A stretch of DNA of 64,000 nt. It comes from Limimaricola soesokkakensis. Lineage in GTDB: Bacteria > Pseudomonadota > Alphaproteobacteria > Rhodobacterales > Rhodobacteraceae. Below are positions 56,225 through 64,000 of this stretch, in pieces. The notes under the pieces were generated by a model, which was given only the letters and a program-made list of their open reading frames with translations, was not told where the DNA came from and did no database searches. Within the stretch, counting starts at the first letter, position 1, and each line of letters begins with the position of its first letter. The stretch covers positions 124,001-188,000 of the forward strand of contig NZ_FWFY01000003.1 of NCBI RefSeq assembly GCF_900172345.1, written 5' to 3'. Position numbers and translations under genes: made by a program.

Positions 56225-56298
56225 GCGGGCGTGATGTAGTGGTAGCCTGTCAGCCTTCCAAGCTGAACGTGCGGGTTCGATTCCCGCCGCCCGCTCCA
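56225..56298 (+). tRNA. tRNA-Gly(UCC)
   Basis: 74 bases including an encoded CCA. The acceptor stem GCGGGCG pairs with CGCCCGC, the anticodon arm TCAGC-CTTCCAA-GCTGA has anticodon TCC, and the T arm GCGGG-TTCGATT-CCCGC is standard. Discriminator base T, as in bacterial tRNA-Gly. A GC-rich hairpin at 56335-56353 lies between it and the convergent lactate dehydrogenase-type gene. Confidence 0.96.
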
Positions 56299-56363
56299 AT
56301 ATCCCATGAGACGACTGTAGGGCCTAGCGGGGCAGGGGCGGACAAGCCGCCCCCTTGAAGCTG

Positions 56364-57572
56364 TCACGCGGGAACCGAGGTCGCCCGGTCGGAGGAACGA
56401 GGACCGCTCTCCTGCCATTCGCCCTCGAAGTCGCGCGGCACCAGCAAGTTGTGCGGTCCCAGATCGGCCACGTCGCGCTCGCCGCACAGCGCCATGGTGA
56501 GATCGAGCTCCTTGCGGATCACCTCCAGCGCCGTGGTCACGCCCTTTTCGCCCATCGCGCCCAGACCGTAGAGCCAGGCCCGGCCGATCATCGTTGCGTC
56601 CGCGCCCAGTGCCAGCGCCTTGAGCACGTCCTGTCCCGAGCGGATGCCGCTATCGAGCCAGATCTCCGTCTCGCCCTTCACCTCGCGCACGATCGAGGGA
56701 AGGATGCGGATCGAGCTGAGCGCCCCGTCGAGTTGCCGCCCGCCATGGTTCGACACGACGATGGCGTCGGCGCCGCATTCCACAGCGCGGCGCGCGTCGT
56801 CGGCGTCGAGGATGCCCTTCAGGATCAGCTTGCCGTCCCATTTCCGGGCGATCTTGCGGACCTTTTCCCAATCGAGCTTCAGGTCGAACTGCTCGGCGGT
56901 CCATTTCATCAAGGAGCGCGTGTCGCCCACGTCCTGGGCGTGGCCGACGATGTTGCCGAAGACACGGCGCTTGGTGCGCAGCATCTCCAGCCCCCAGCTC
57001 CATTTGGTCGAAAGGTCCAGCAGCGTCGCGGGGGTAAGCTTGGGCGGGGCCGAGAGGCCGTTCTTGAGATCCTTGTGCCGCTGACCCAGAAGCTGCAGGT
57101 CGAGCGTCAGGACCAGCGCCGAGCAGCCGGCTCGCTTGGCGCGCTCGATGATCCGGTCCACGAAGTCCTCGTCGCGCATGACGTAGAGCTGGAACCAAAA
57201 CGGGGCGGAGGTGTGTTCGGCAACGTCCTCGATCGAGCAGATCGACATGGTGGAGAGGGTGAAGGGCACGCCGAACTTCTCGGCGGCGCGCGCCGCCTTG
57301 ATCTCGCCATCGGCGTTCTGCATGCCGGTCATGCCCACGGGGGCGAGGGCGACGGGCATCGCGACCTTTTCGTCCAGCATTCGGCCCACGGTCGAGCGGT
57401 CGGACATGTCGACCGCCACCTTCTGGCGCAGGCGGATCTTCTCGAAATCGGTGGTGTTCTCGCGGAAGGTCTGCTCGGTCCAGCTGCCGGATTCGGCATA
57501 GTCGAAGAACATCTTCGGCGCGCGGCGTTTGTGCAGACGTTTCAAATCGTCGATGCAGGTGATGACTGGCAT
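56364..57572 (-). CDS. lldD: FMN-dependent alpha-hydroxy-acid dehydrogenase (LldD type)
   Basis: 402-residue TIM-barrel flavoenzyme. FFDYAESGSWTEQTFREN at the N-terminus, VALAPVGMTGM, LTLDLQLLGQRHKDL and the catalytic-His motif VVSNHGGRQLDGALSS are all present, then the flavin-binding DSGIRSGQDVLKALALGAD. L-lactate oxidation to pyruvate with electrons to the respiratory chain is most likely, though other 2-hydroxy acids are possible. GGAGGGA precedes the ATG, and a TGGTAA/TTACCA dyad just upstream suggests a repressor site. Confidence 0.9.
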   Translation of the reverse strand: MPVITCIDDLKRLHKRRAPKMFFDYAESGSWTEQTFRENTTDFEKIRLRQKVAVDMSDRSTVGRMLDEKVAMPVALAPVGMTGMQNADGEIKAARAAEKFGVPFTLSTMSICSIEDVAEHTSAPFWFQLYVMRDEDFVDRIIERAKRAGCSALVLTLDLQLLGQRHKDLKNGLSAPPKLTPATLLDLSTKWSWGLEMLRTKRRVFGNIVGHAQDVGDTRSLMKWTAEQFDLKLDWEKVRKIARKWDGKLILKGILDADDARRAVECGADAIVVSNHGGRQLDGALSSIRILPSIVREVKGETEIWLDSGIRSGQDVLKALALGADATMIGRAWLYGLGAMGEKGVTTALEVIRKELDLTMALCGERDVADLGPHNLLVPRDFEGEWQESGPRSSDRATSVPA

Positions 57573-57589
57573 GGTTCCCTCCCCCGATT

Positions 57590-57608
57590 GGTAAGGATGA
57601 TTTACCAG
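57590..57608. promoter_or_regulatory. Inverted repeat upstream of lldD
   Basis: Perfect 6-base arms TGGTAA and TTACCA separated by 7 bases, lying 18-36 bases before the lldD start codon, where a repressor would block transcription. Arm sequences recall GntR-family operators, but the usual 3-base spacing is not met, so the regulator is unknown. Confidence 0.5.
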
Positions 57609-57632
57609 TGGTCAGCCGCGCTCGCAATGACG

Positions 57633-57656
57633 GACGGCGCCGCGAGGGGCGCCGTC
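57633..57656 (-). terminator. Hairpin after trpA
   Basis: Perfect 9-pair stem GACGGCGCC/GGCGCCGTC with a 6-base loop, about 30 bases beyond the trpA stop. No T-run follows on the minus strand (CGTCATTGC), so intrinsic termination would be weak. Confidence 0.5.
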
Positions 57657-57662
57657 GGGTTC

Positions 57663-57685
57663 GCGTATTTGAGGGACAAGGTCGA
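57663..57685 (+). repeat. Dispersed intergenic motif near trpA
   Basis: GCGTATTTGAGGGACAAGGT followed by CGA matches the motif of the two-hairpin repeats and of 45918-45940. It sits immediately beyond the trpA stop codon. Confidence 0.6.
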
Positions 57686-58477
57686 TCAGGCGGAATGCGC
57701 GCCATCGGACAACGCCTTCACGAAGGCGAGGATCTCGGGGACCGGCTTGCCTTCGGCGATCTGGCTGACGATGGCCGAACCCACCACGGTGCCGTCGGCG
57801 ATGCTAGCGATGTTCTTCGCGGTCTCGGGGGTCTTAACGCCGAAGCCCACGATGATCGGCAGGTCGGTCTTCGACTTGATCCGCGCCACTTCGGGAGCCA
57901 CCGCCTCGGCCTGCGCCTCGGCCGCGCCGGTGATGCCGGTGATCGAGACGTAGTAGACGAAGCCGGAGGTGTTCTGCAGCACCTTGGGCAGGCGCGCGTC
58001 ATCGGTGGTCGGCGTGGCGAGGCGGATGAAGTTCAGGCCGGCCTGCTGTGCGGGCAGGCACAGCTCGGCGTCTTCCTCGGGCGGCAGGTCGACGACGATC
58101 AGCCCGTCGATCCCGGCCTCCTTCGCCTGTTCGAGGAACTTCGGCACGCCGCGCGAATGGATCGGATTGTAATAGCCCATCATCACGATCGGCGTCCTGT
58201 CATCGGTCTTGCGCAGGTCGCGCGCGATCTCGAGCGTCCGGTCGAGCGTCATGCCCTGCGCCAGCGCCCGTTGGCCGGCAAGCTGGATCGTCGCGCCATC
58301 GGCCATAGGATCGGTGAAGGGCAGCCCCAACTCGATGATGTCGACGCCCGCGCCGGGCAGGCCGCGCACGATCTCCTTGGAGGTCTCGAAATCCGGGTCG
58401 CCGGCCATGACATAGGCCACGAAGGCCTTGCGCCCCTCGGATTTCAGCCGCGCGAAAGTGTCGTCGATGCGTGTCAT
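57686..58477 (-). CDS. trpA: Tryptophan synthase alpha chain
   Basis: 263 residues. It cleaves indole-3-glycerol phosphate to indole, which is channelled to Trp[22 protein letters not shown] contains the catalytic Glu and Asp; MGYYNPI and [10 protein letters not shown] are conserved barrel motifs, and [14 protein letters not shown] binds phosphate. trpB is not in the window, so trpA stands apart from the rest of the pathway, with a VOC-family gene upstream on the same strand. Confidence 0.96.
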   Translation of the reverse strand: MTRIDDTFARLKSEGRKAFVAYVMAGDPDFETSKEIVRGLPGAGVDIIELGLPFTDPMADGATIQLAGQRALAQGMTLDRTLEIARDLRKTDDRTPIVMMGYYNPIHSRGVPKFLEQAKEAGIDGLIVVDLPPEEDAELCLPAQQAGLNFIRLATPTTDDARLPKVLQNTSGFVYYVSITGITGAAEAQAEAVAPEVARIKSKTDLPIIVGFGVKTPETAKNIASIADGTVVGSAIVSQIAEGKPVPEILAFVKALSDGAHSA

Positions 58478-58542
58478 GCCCGTCCCCTCTGGCCCGATCC
58501 CCTCGCGGTTTGGGCCAAAGGGGGGCGGAAATCAATGGGGGC

Positions 58543-58977
58543 TCAGGCTTGGGGCTGGTCCGGCATGGGGGCCTCGACGCCGACCATCCAGCGCGTGCCA
58601 TAGCGATCGGTCAGCGTGCCGAAGCCCTCGGACCAGAAGGTCCTCTCGAACTCCATATGGATCTGACCATGCTCCGCCAGCGCGTCGAACACGGCGCGGG
58701 CGCGGGCGACATCGGGCAGGTCGACGGTGATCGAGCAGCCCGCCATCTCCGGGCTTCCGCCCATGATGTCGTCGCTGGCATAGATCCAACCCTCCCCGAT
58801 CTTCAGCGCCGCGTGCATCACCGCCTGCGGGCTGGCCTCGGGGAGGGAGTCGCGCATCTCCTGCGGCGCCTCGGAGAAGGTCATCACGTTGGCGGGCGGC
58901 GCGTCGAAGATCCGGGCATAGGCGGCCAGCGCCTCGGCGCAGTTGCCGTGAAAGGTGACATAGGGAATCGGGATCAT
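58543..58977 (-). CDS. VOC-family protein (PhnB-like)
   Basis: 144 residues. YVTFHGNCAEALAAYARIFDAP at the N-terminus and FGTLTDRYGTRWMVG at the C-terminus are the PhnB/3-demethylubiquinone-9 3-methyltransferase-like glyoxalase-fold pattern. A metal site is not obvious, and the catalytic role of this group is unknown despite frequent annotation as methyltransferase. It is upstream of trpA on the same strand and divergent from ychF. Confidence 0.87.
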   Translation of the reverse strand: MIPIPYVTFHGNCAEALAAYARIFDAPPANVMTFSEAPQEMRDSLPEASPQAVMHAALKIGEGWIYASDDIMGGSPEMAGCSITVDLPDVARARAVFDALAEHGQIHMEFERTFWSEGFGTLTDRYGTRWMVGVEAPMPDQPQA

Positions 58978-59100
58978 CGTGCAGGCTCCTTGCATTTCCC
59001 GGCGAGCATGGCACGCACTCCCCCGTGTCACCAAGCCTTGGCTTGCGCGAAGCCGCCCGTGCGGATAGGACCGCCGCGATGTGCTGATAGGAGGCGTGAC

Positions 59101-60198
59101 ATGGGCTTTCGCATGGGGATCGTGGGGCTGCCGAATGTCGGCAAGTCCACCCTGTTCAACGCGCTGACGCGCACCGCCGCGGCCCAGGCCGCCAACTTTC
59201 CCTTCTGCACGATCGAGCCGAATGTCGGCGACGTCGCCGTGCCCGATCCGCGCCTCGACAAGCTGGCGGCGATCGCCAAGTCCAAGCAGGTAATCCCGAC
59301 CCGGATGACCTTCGTGGACATCGCGGGGCTGGTGAAGGGCGCGTCGAAGGGCGAGGGCCTCGGCAACCAGTTCCTCGCCAATATCCGCGAGACCGATGCC
59401 ATCGCCCACGTGCTGCGCTGCTTCGAGGATGGCGACGTGGTCCATGTCGACGGCCGCGTCGATCCGGTGGCCGATGCGCAGGTGATCGAGACCGAGCTGA
59501 TGCTCGCCGATCTGGAATCGGTCGAGAAGCGGCTGCAGGGCCTGCAGCGCAAGGTGCGCGGCGGCGACAAGGAGGCCGCCGATCAGGAGCGCCTGCTGAA
59601 GGCCGCGCAGGCGGCGCTGTCCGAGGGTAGGCCCGCCCGCACCGTCGAGGTCGCCGACGACGACCGCAAGGCATGGAAGATGCTGCAGCTCCTGACCGCC
59701 AAGCCGGTGCTCTATGTCTGCAACGTCGAGGAAAGCTCGGCCGCGACCGGCAACAGCCAGTCCGCCAAGGTGGCCGAGATGGCCGCCGCCGAGGGCAACG
59801 CCCATGTCGTGATCTCCGCCCGGATCGAGGAGGAGATCAGCCAGCTCGACGCCGAGGAGCAGGCCATGTTCCTCGAGGAGATGGGCCTCGAAGAGGCCGG
59901 TCTCGACCGGCTGATCCGCGCGGGTTACGACCTCCTGCATCTCGAGACCTACTTCACCGTCGGCCCCAAGGAAGCGCGCGCCTGGACCATCCGCCAGGGC
60001 ACGCTGGCGCCGCAGGCGGCGGGCGTGATCCACGGCGATTTCGAGCGCGGCTTCATCCGCGCCGAGACCATCGCCTACGAGGATTTCGTCAGCCTGGGCG
60101 GCGAGGCTGCTGCCAAGGAGGCGGGCAAGATGCGCGCCGAGGGCAAGGGATACCTCGTCAAGGACGGCGACGTAATGCACTTCCTGTTTAACACCTGA
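59101..60198 (+). CDS. ychF: Redox-regulated ATPase YchF (OLA1/Obg-like)
   Basis: 365 residues, the usual length. P-loop [15 protein letters not shown] (about 9-23), G3 [20 protein letters not shown], and a non-canonical G4 region (CNVEES) consistent with ATP rather than GTP preference. The C-terminal TGS domain ends [31 protein letters not shown], then [15 protein letters not shown] (separate segments of one domain). It binds ribosomes and responds to oxidative stress in other bacteria. A strong hairpin follows. Confidence 0.96.
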   Translation: MGFRMGIVGLPNVGKSTLFNALTRTAAAQAANFPFCTIEPNVGDVAVPDPRLDKLAAIAKSKQVIPTRMTFVDIAGLVKGASKGEGLGNQFLANIRETDAIAHVLRCFEDGDVVHVDGRVDPVADAQVIETELMLADLESVEKRLQGLQRKVRGGDKEAADQERLLKAAQAALSEGRPARTVEVADDDRKAWKMLQLLTAKPVLYVCNVEESSAATGNSQSAKVAEMAAAEGNAHVVISARIEEEISQLDAEEQAMFLEEMGLEEAGLDRLIRAGYDLLHLETYFTVGPKEARAWTIRQGTLAPQAAGVIHGDFERGFIRAETIAYEDFVSLGGEAAAKEAGKMRAEGKGYLVKDGDVMHFLFNT

Positions 60199-60205
60199 CC
60201 CGCGC

Positions 60206-60238
60206 GGGGGCGCGGCGCACCGGTTGCGCCGCGCCCCC
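60206..60238 (+). terminator. Hairpin after ychF
   Basis: A 13-pair GC-only stem (60206-60218 with 60226-60238) and loop ACCGGTT starts 7 bases after the ychF stop. No T-run follows, so it may act with Rho or protect the 3' end. Confidence 0.6.
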
Positions 60239-60288
60239 CGAATCGGGCAATCACACCCCTTTCCGTCGCCGAGAAAGGGAAAAGCGCG

Positions 60289-60747
60289 ATGCCCGACCTG
60301 ACACTCCGCCGCAACCGCGAGCGCGATCTCGCGCCACTGGCGCGCCTGCTGACCGACGAGACCGATCTGCGGCTCGTGAACCCCTCGGCCCAGCATCCCT
60401 TCGATCCGTTCGAATGGCAGGAGAAGTGGCTTGGCGACCTGCACGACGAATCCTTCTATGTGCTGGACGATCAGGGTCGCGAGATCGGCTTCTTCGCGAT
60501 GCGGGTTGGCATCGGGCCCGAGGTGCGCCATCTCACCTACGTGTTTCTCGAGGAGGCCGCGCGCGGCGGCGCGGGCGCCGATATGGCGCGGCTGATCGAG
60601 CAGGCGGGGCGCGATCTCGACGCGCTGTCGATCACGCTCAAGGTCGAAACCGACAACGCGCCCGCGCACAATCTCTATCTCGCGGCCGGTTACGAGGAGT
60701 TGAGCCAGCGCGACGGCATGGCGACGATGCGGCTCGATCTCGACTAG
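60289..60747 (+). CDS. GNAT family N-acetyltransferase
   Basis: 152 residues. The order of strands fits GNAT: LRRNRERDLAPLARLL, FYVLDDQGREIGFFAMR, RHLTYVFLEEAARGGAGADMARLIEQA (a degenerate acetyl-CoA loop, GGAGAD in place of QxxGxG) and VETDNAPAHNLYLAAGYEE. The substrate is unknown, and the altered loop makes activity less certain. Its TAG stop and the TAG of the convergent udgX share the palindrome CTAG at 60744-60747. Confidence 0.8.
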   Translation: MPDLTLRRNRERDLAPLARLLTDETDLRLVNPSAQHPFDPFEWQEKWLGDLHDESFYVLDDQGREIGFFAMRVGIGPEVRHLTYVFLEEAARGGAGADMARLIEQAGRDLDALSITLKVETDNAPAHNLYLAAGYEELSQRDGMATMRLDLD

Positions 60748-62192
60748 GAGGCGCGCAGCTCTTCCAGATGCGCCTGCGCCGATTTCAGATCGGCGCGAAA
60801 CTTCTCGGTCTCGTCGTCGCGCAGCGCCGGATCGGGCAGGCGCAGCAGGTAAGAGGGGTGGACCGTCAGAAACACCGGCACGCCCTCGGGGGTCTCCTCG
60901 ACCGTGCCGCGCCGCGACAGAATCCCCTTTCGCGAACCGGTCAGGCTCTCGGCGGCGGTGCCGCCCATCGACAGGATCAGTTTCGGGCGCACCAGCTCGA
61001 TCTCGGACTGCAACCAGAAGCGGCAGGCCTTGATCTCGCCGGTGTTCGGGTTCTGGTGGATGCGCCGCTTGCCCTTGGGCGCGAACTTGAAATGCTTCAC
61101 CGCATTGGTGACGAAGGCGCGGCTGCGGTCGATCCCGGCCTCGCGGGCGATCCGGTCGAACATCTGCCCCGCGGGACCGACGAAGGGCCGGCCAGCCAAA
61201 TCCTCCTGATCGCCGGGCTGTTCACCCACCACCATCAGATCGGCGTCGCGCGGGCCTTCGCCCGGCACCGCCTGCGTCGCGTTCTCGTAGAGCGGGCAGC
61301 GAGTACAGGCGTTCTCTTCCGCCCGAAGTTGATCGAGATCATCAGCCATCGCGCGCACAACGCCGGGTGCGGCGAGCCGTTCCGTGATCTTCGCGGCACG
61401 AAGAGGCGGCAGGGTAGGGGCGGCGGCTTGCATTGCCTCGGCCCGTGCCCCGGCGCTCGCGATCATCTCGGGGATATGCCGCGCCTCAGGCAGGTTCTTC
61501 CAGTACTTCTTGGGCATCTCCGACATCATCGCCCCGACCTTGAGCCGTGCGGGGTTGAAGATGTTGCGGAAATAGGTGCCCCAAAGCTCCTCGGTCGCGT
61601 CCTCGGGGATGTCCGGCTTGGGCTGCCCCTCGGCGAAGCTAAGCTCGCCGTTCTCGAAAATCGCCGTGAGGTCCGGCGTCGCGATCATCCAATCCATGTC
61701 GGCGAAGCGGCGCGCGAAGAAGGGGGCGGTGGGCTCCAGCGTGAAATGCGTGGGCTCGAACCACGCGGCGAAGCGACGGCGCGGCAGATCGCGCGCTCCG
61801 ATCTCGCGAAACCGCACGAAGGCGGTCATCTTGTGCCGGTCGCGATGCACCGCCTTTTCCATGGAGCGCAGCTTGGCCAGGGCAGCGTCTCCGCGATCCT
61901 CCATCAACCCCTTCTCGGATCTCAGTCGCCACAGCATCGCGTAGAGCCGGGCGAAGCGTTCGGGATCACGATGCCAGACCACCGAGCCCGCTAGCGACAC
62001 GAAATCGCGCGGCACCTTGAGGGTGGCGCGCGTCTGCGCGACCTGTTCCGGCGCCTGTGCGAAGAGGTCCTCTTCGGTCGCGCCCCGGCTCCACGTCACC
62101 TCGTCCGGCGGCACGCGCCGCGCAATCAGCCCCCGCGCGGCGTCGCGCCAGGCCTTGTCGGTTCCGGTATGGGGCAGGGCGACGTGCGGCAT
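60744..62192 (-). CDS. udgX: DUF4130 / UdgX-type uracil-DNA glycosylase fusion
   Basis: 482 residues. The N-terminal DUF4130 domain (about 1-260) has SLAGSVVWHRDPERFARLYAMLWR and TAFVRFREI. The C-terminal UDG (about 285-482) has Fe-S Cys C296 and C299 (CTRCPL), GEQPGDQEDLAGRPFVG, and the UdgX hallmark KRRIHQ at 375-380, whose His379 is expected to bond covalently to the abasic site. C390 is a third ligand; where family 4 enzymes have a fourth Cys this protein has His367 (VKHF). HPSYLL closes the site. It is coupled, 12 bases downstream, to the radical SAM gene and probably shares its SOS-type control. Confidence 0.93.
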   Translation of the reverse strand: MPHVALPHTGTDKAWRDAARGLIARRVPPDEVTWSRGATEEDLFAQAPEQVAQTRATLKVPRDFVSLAGSVVWHRDPERFARLYAMLWRLRSEKGLMEDRGDAALAKLRSMEKAVHRDRHKMTAFVRFREIGARDLPRRRFAAWFEPTHFTLEPTAPFFARRFADMDWMIATPDLTAIFENGELSFAEGQPKPDIPEDATEELWGTYFRNIFNPARLKVGAMMSEMPKKYWKNLPEARHIPEMIASAGARAEAMQAAAPTLPPLRAAKITERLAAPGVVRAMADDLDQLRAEENACTRCPLYENATQAVPGEGPRDADLMVVGEQPGDQEDLAGRPFVGPAGQMFDRIAREAGIDRSRAFVTNAVKHFKFAPKGKRRIHQNPNTGEIKACRFWLQSEIELVRPKLILSMGGTAAESLTGSRKGILSRRGTVEETPEGVPVFLTVHPSYLLRLPDPALRDDETEKFRADLKSAQAHLEELRAS

Positions 62193-62204
62193 GGGCCCGA
62201 AACG

Positions 62205-63437
62205 TCAGAACAGCGACAGCTGTTCCGGCTGCGGTGCGAAGCGCGCCGCGAGGTCCGGCGCGTCCAGCAGCGCGCCGGGCGTCCAGTCCGCGAGCGTCAC
62301 GAAGGGCCGGGCGTTCTTCATGTTGGCCCCCATCCGCACCAGATCGTCCCAGCGCAGCCGACGATGCCGCCGCGCCGCGATGATCCGGCCCACGGTCTTG
62401 GCCCCGAAGCCCGGCACCCTGAGCAGCGCCTCGCGATCGGCGCGCATCGGATCGACCGGAAAGGCGTGACGATTGCGCAGCGCCCAAGCGAGCTTGGGAT
62501 CGATCGCGAGGTCGAGATTGCCATCCGTCCCGGCAGTGATCTCGCCCGCATTGAAGCCGTAGAACCGCATCAGCCAATCGGCTTGGTAGAGCCGGTGCTC
62601 GCGCATCAAGGGCGGCTTGATCAGCGGCAGCTTGGCCGTGGCATCGGGGATCGGCGAGAAGGCCGAATAATAGACCCGCTTGAGCCCGTAGGAGGAATAG
62701 AGCCGGGTCGACTGGCCGAGGATCGTCGCGTCGTTCGACCCGTCGGCGCCGATGATCATTTGCGTCGACTGACCCGCAGGCGCGAAGCGCGGCGGCCGTT
62801 TGCCGGTGTGGCTTTTGTCCTTCGCGGCCTCCTTGCGCATCCGCACACCGGCCATCGCACGGCGGATCGTGTCGGGTTTCTTCTCGGGCGCGTATTGCGT
62901 CACGCTCGCGTCGGTCGGCATCTCGACATTGATCGAGACCCGGTCGGCATAGAGCCCCGCCTGTTCGATCAGCTCCTCGCTCGCCTCGGGGATGGTCTTG
63001 AGATGGATGTAGCCGCGGAAGTTCTCTTCGAGGCGCAGCTTCTTGGCGATCCGGACCATGTCCTCCATGGTCTTGTCCGGGCTCTGGATGATGCCCGAGG
63101 ACAGGAACAGCCCTTCGATGTAGTTGCGCCGGTAGAACTCCAGCGTCAGTTTCACCACCTCGTCGACGCTGAAGCGCGCGCGCTCGGTGTTCGACGACAC
63201 CCGGTTCACACAATAGGCGCAGTCGAAGATGCAGAAATTCGTCATCAGGATCTTCAGGAGACTGATGCAGCGCCCGTCCGGCGCATAGGCGTGGCAGATG
63301 CCCGACCCTTCGGTCGAGCCGAGACCCTTGCCGTCCTTGGAGTTGCGCTTCGCCGTTCCCGAAGACGCGCAGGAGGCGTCGTAGCGGGCGGCGTCGGAGA
63401 GGATGGCGAGCTTGCGTTCGAGGCTGTGCGCTGTCAT
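62205..63437 (-). CDS. Putative DNA modification/repair radical SAM protein
   Basis: 410 residues. The radical SAM motif CIFDCAYC provides C69, C73 and C76; TNF just before it and NEMPTDASVTQYAPEKK-like blocks follow. A C-terminal helix-hairpin-helix (LLRVPGFGAKTVGRIIAARRHRRL, about 333-356 given in parts) indicates DNA binding. This family is the regular genomic partner of DUF4130-UDG proteins. The chemistry is unknown. First gene of a two-gene operon with udgX. A GTTC-N7-GTTC direct repeat ends four bases before its start codon, pointing to LexA control. Confidence 0.93.
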   Translation of the reverse strand: MTAHSLERKLAILSDAARYDASCASSGTAKRNSKDGKGLGSTEGSGICHAYAPDGRCISLLKILMTNFCIFDCAYCVNRVSSNTERARFSVDEVVKLTLEFYRRNYIEGLFLSSGIIQSPDKTMEDMVRIAKKLRLEENFRGYIHLKTIPEASEELIEQAGLYADRVSINVEMPTDASVTQYAPEKKPDTIRRAMAGVRMRKEAAKDKSHTGKRPPRFAPAGQSTQMIIGADGSNDATILGQSTRLYSSYGLKRVYYSAFSPIPDATAKLPLIKPPLMREHRLYQADWLMRFYGFNAGEITAGTDGNLDLAIDPKLAWALRNRHAFPVDPMRADREALLRVPGFGAKTVGRIIAARRHRRLRWDDLVRMGANMKNARPFVTLADWTPGALLDAPDLAARFAPQPEQLSLF

Positions 63438-63440
63438 GTC

Positions 63441-63455
63441 GTTCAGCTAATGTTC
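63441..63455. promoter_or_regulatory. LexA (SOS) box before the radical SAM-udgX operon
   Basis: GTTC (63441-63444), seven bases, GTTC (63452-63455): an exact match to the direct-repeat LexA site known for alphaproteobacteria. It abuts the radical SAM start codon, so the transcript would be leaderless or very short-leadered, or the real start is slightly internal. It lies 72 bases from the divergent phosphoesterase gene. Confidence 0.7.
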
Positions 63456-63526
63456 TGCCCCTCTCGCAACAAGGTGGCGCATCTGCGACAGGTTGTCCGC
63501 GCGCGTCTTTCCGCTAGCTCGGCCGC

Positions 63527-64000
63527 ATGAACGCCTTCGACGTGATCCCGGACATCCATGCCGACCCGGGTCGGCTGGAAAGCAGTCTCGACGCCGCGGA
63601 GCCCGGCGCGCATCTGGCGCTGCTCGGCGATTTCATCGACGCGCTGCCGGGGCAGGCGGCCGTCTCCGACCGCACGGTGCTGGTGCGGGTCCGCGATCTG
63701 ATCGAGACGGGCCGCGCGGTGGCGGTCATGGGCAACCACGAACTGAACGCGGTCTTGTTTCATCGGCTGGGTATCGACGGCGCGGCGCTGCGCCGTCACA
63801 GCGCGCGCAACATGGCCCAGCATCGCAGCTTCGTGGCGGATTTCGGAATCATGACACTTGAGGCGCTGGGCTGGACCGACTGGTTCCTGTCGCTTCCGCT
63901 ATGGCTGGAGCGGGACGGTCTGCGTCTCGTTCATGCCTGCTGGAGCGCGCCGGCGGTCGAAACCATCGCGGCGCGCCGCCCCGACGGCCGCCTGCGACCC
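63527..64000 (+). CDS. Calcineurin-like metallophosphoesterase, N-terminal part
   Basis: Partial; 158 codons run open to the right edge. DIHADPGRLESSL (metal ligands D9, H11), LLGDFIDAL (GD), VMGNHELNA (Asn-His) and RLVHACW (His) are the four sequential metallophosphoesterase motifs of the protein-phosphatase/ApaH group. Serine/threonine phosphatase, Ap4A hydrolase or polynucleotide kinase-phosphatase relatives are all possible; the truncation prevents a choice. It is divergent from the radical SAM-udgX operon. Confidence 0.88.
   Translation, partial: MNAFDVIPDIHADPGRLESSLDAAEPGAHLALLGDFIDALPGQAAVSDRTVLVRVRDLIETGRAVAVMGNHELNAVLFHRLGIDGAALRRHSARNMAQHRSFVADFGIMTLEALGWTDWFLSLPLWLERDGLRLVHACWSAPAVETIAARRPDGRLRP

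Noticed and set aside
56335-56353. GGGGCGG/CCGCCCC hairpin between the tRNA and lldD as a bidirectional terminator
   Set aside because: The 7-pair stem has no T-run on either strand; mentioned with the tRNA but not called.

Overview
The window is about 64 kb of gene-dense, G+C-rich chromosome from an alphaproteobacterium, most likely a member of the Rhodobacteraceae (Rhodobacter/Roseobacter/Paracoccus group). The evidence is a GcrA cell-cycle regulator, an HWE-family histidine kinase, a SitABCD-type manganese transporter with a Fur-family-like operator, two DUF3072 proteins, a UdgX-type uracil-DNA glycosylase beside a DNA-repair radical SAM protein, and an LexA-type direct repeat (GTTC-N7-GTTC) of the alphaproteobacterial kind. 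Genes are closely packed, and many neighbours share ATGA start/stop overlaps. No rRNA, CRISPR array, insertion sequence or prophage was seen. No stretch longer than about 300 bases lacks a gene.

Layout. 1-1.6 kb: end of a dipeptide/oligopeptide ABC transporter (two ATPases). 1.8-3.2 kb: HWE kinase and response regulator. 3.4-4.75 kb: rimO. 4.8-8.2 kb: sitABCD manganese/iron uptake with a double operator, then a divergent GrpB-family gene and gcrA. 9.8-12.7 kb: two ABC-2 permeases, a GNAT enzyme and a drug-type ATPase. 12.8-16.9 kb: arginine cluster argD-GNAT-argF-GNAT-HAD, preceded by a possible Arg-rich leader peptide. 17-23.8 kb: Nudix hydrolase, hrpB, rpmB, meaB, a small lipoprotein and lepA. 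23.8-25.6 kb: one markedly AT-rich gene for an OLD/PARIS-like ATPase with a TOPRIM-type C-terminus, the only clear sign of recent acquisition. 25.6-33.8 kb: DUF3072, esterase, glyA, nadK, prpE and maeB. 33.8-38.7 kb: second DUF3072 and the nucleoside-salvage operon cdd-deoA-deoB-add-upp. 38.7-41 kb: a SPOR-domain secreted protein and a membrane protein resembling a dead M48 peptidase. 41.3-50.3 kb: a beta-oxidation region (fadB, SnoaL-like, fadA, GST, acyl-CoA dehydrogenase, two MerR regulators, two thioesterases). 50.3-56.3 kb: MATE exporter, pyrD, DUF952, a 5'-nucleotidase behind a Pho box, SH3 lipoprotein, SRAP/YedK protease and tRNA-Gly(UCC). 56.4-64 kb: lactate dehydrogenase-type flavoenzyme, trpA, VOC protein, ychF, GNAT, udgX, a radical SAM protein and a partial phosphoesterase.

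Functionally this is mostly housekeeping and catabolism. meaB and prpE fit propionyl-CoA/methylmalonyl-CoA metabolism, the fad genes fit acyl-CoA oxidation, and the deo operon recycles nucleosides that the phosphate-regulated 5'-nucleotidase could supply from outside. The points most worth a second look are the AT-rich defence-like gene, the SOS-type box before the radical SAM/UdgX pair, the Arg-run leader before argD, the Pho box, the double manganese operator, and a dispersed two-hairpin intergenic repeat.
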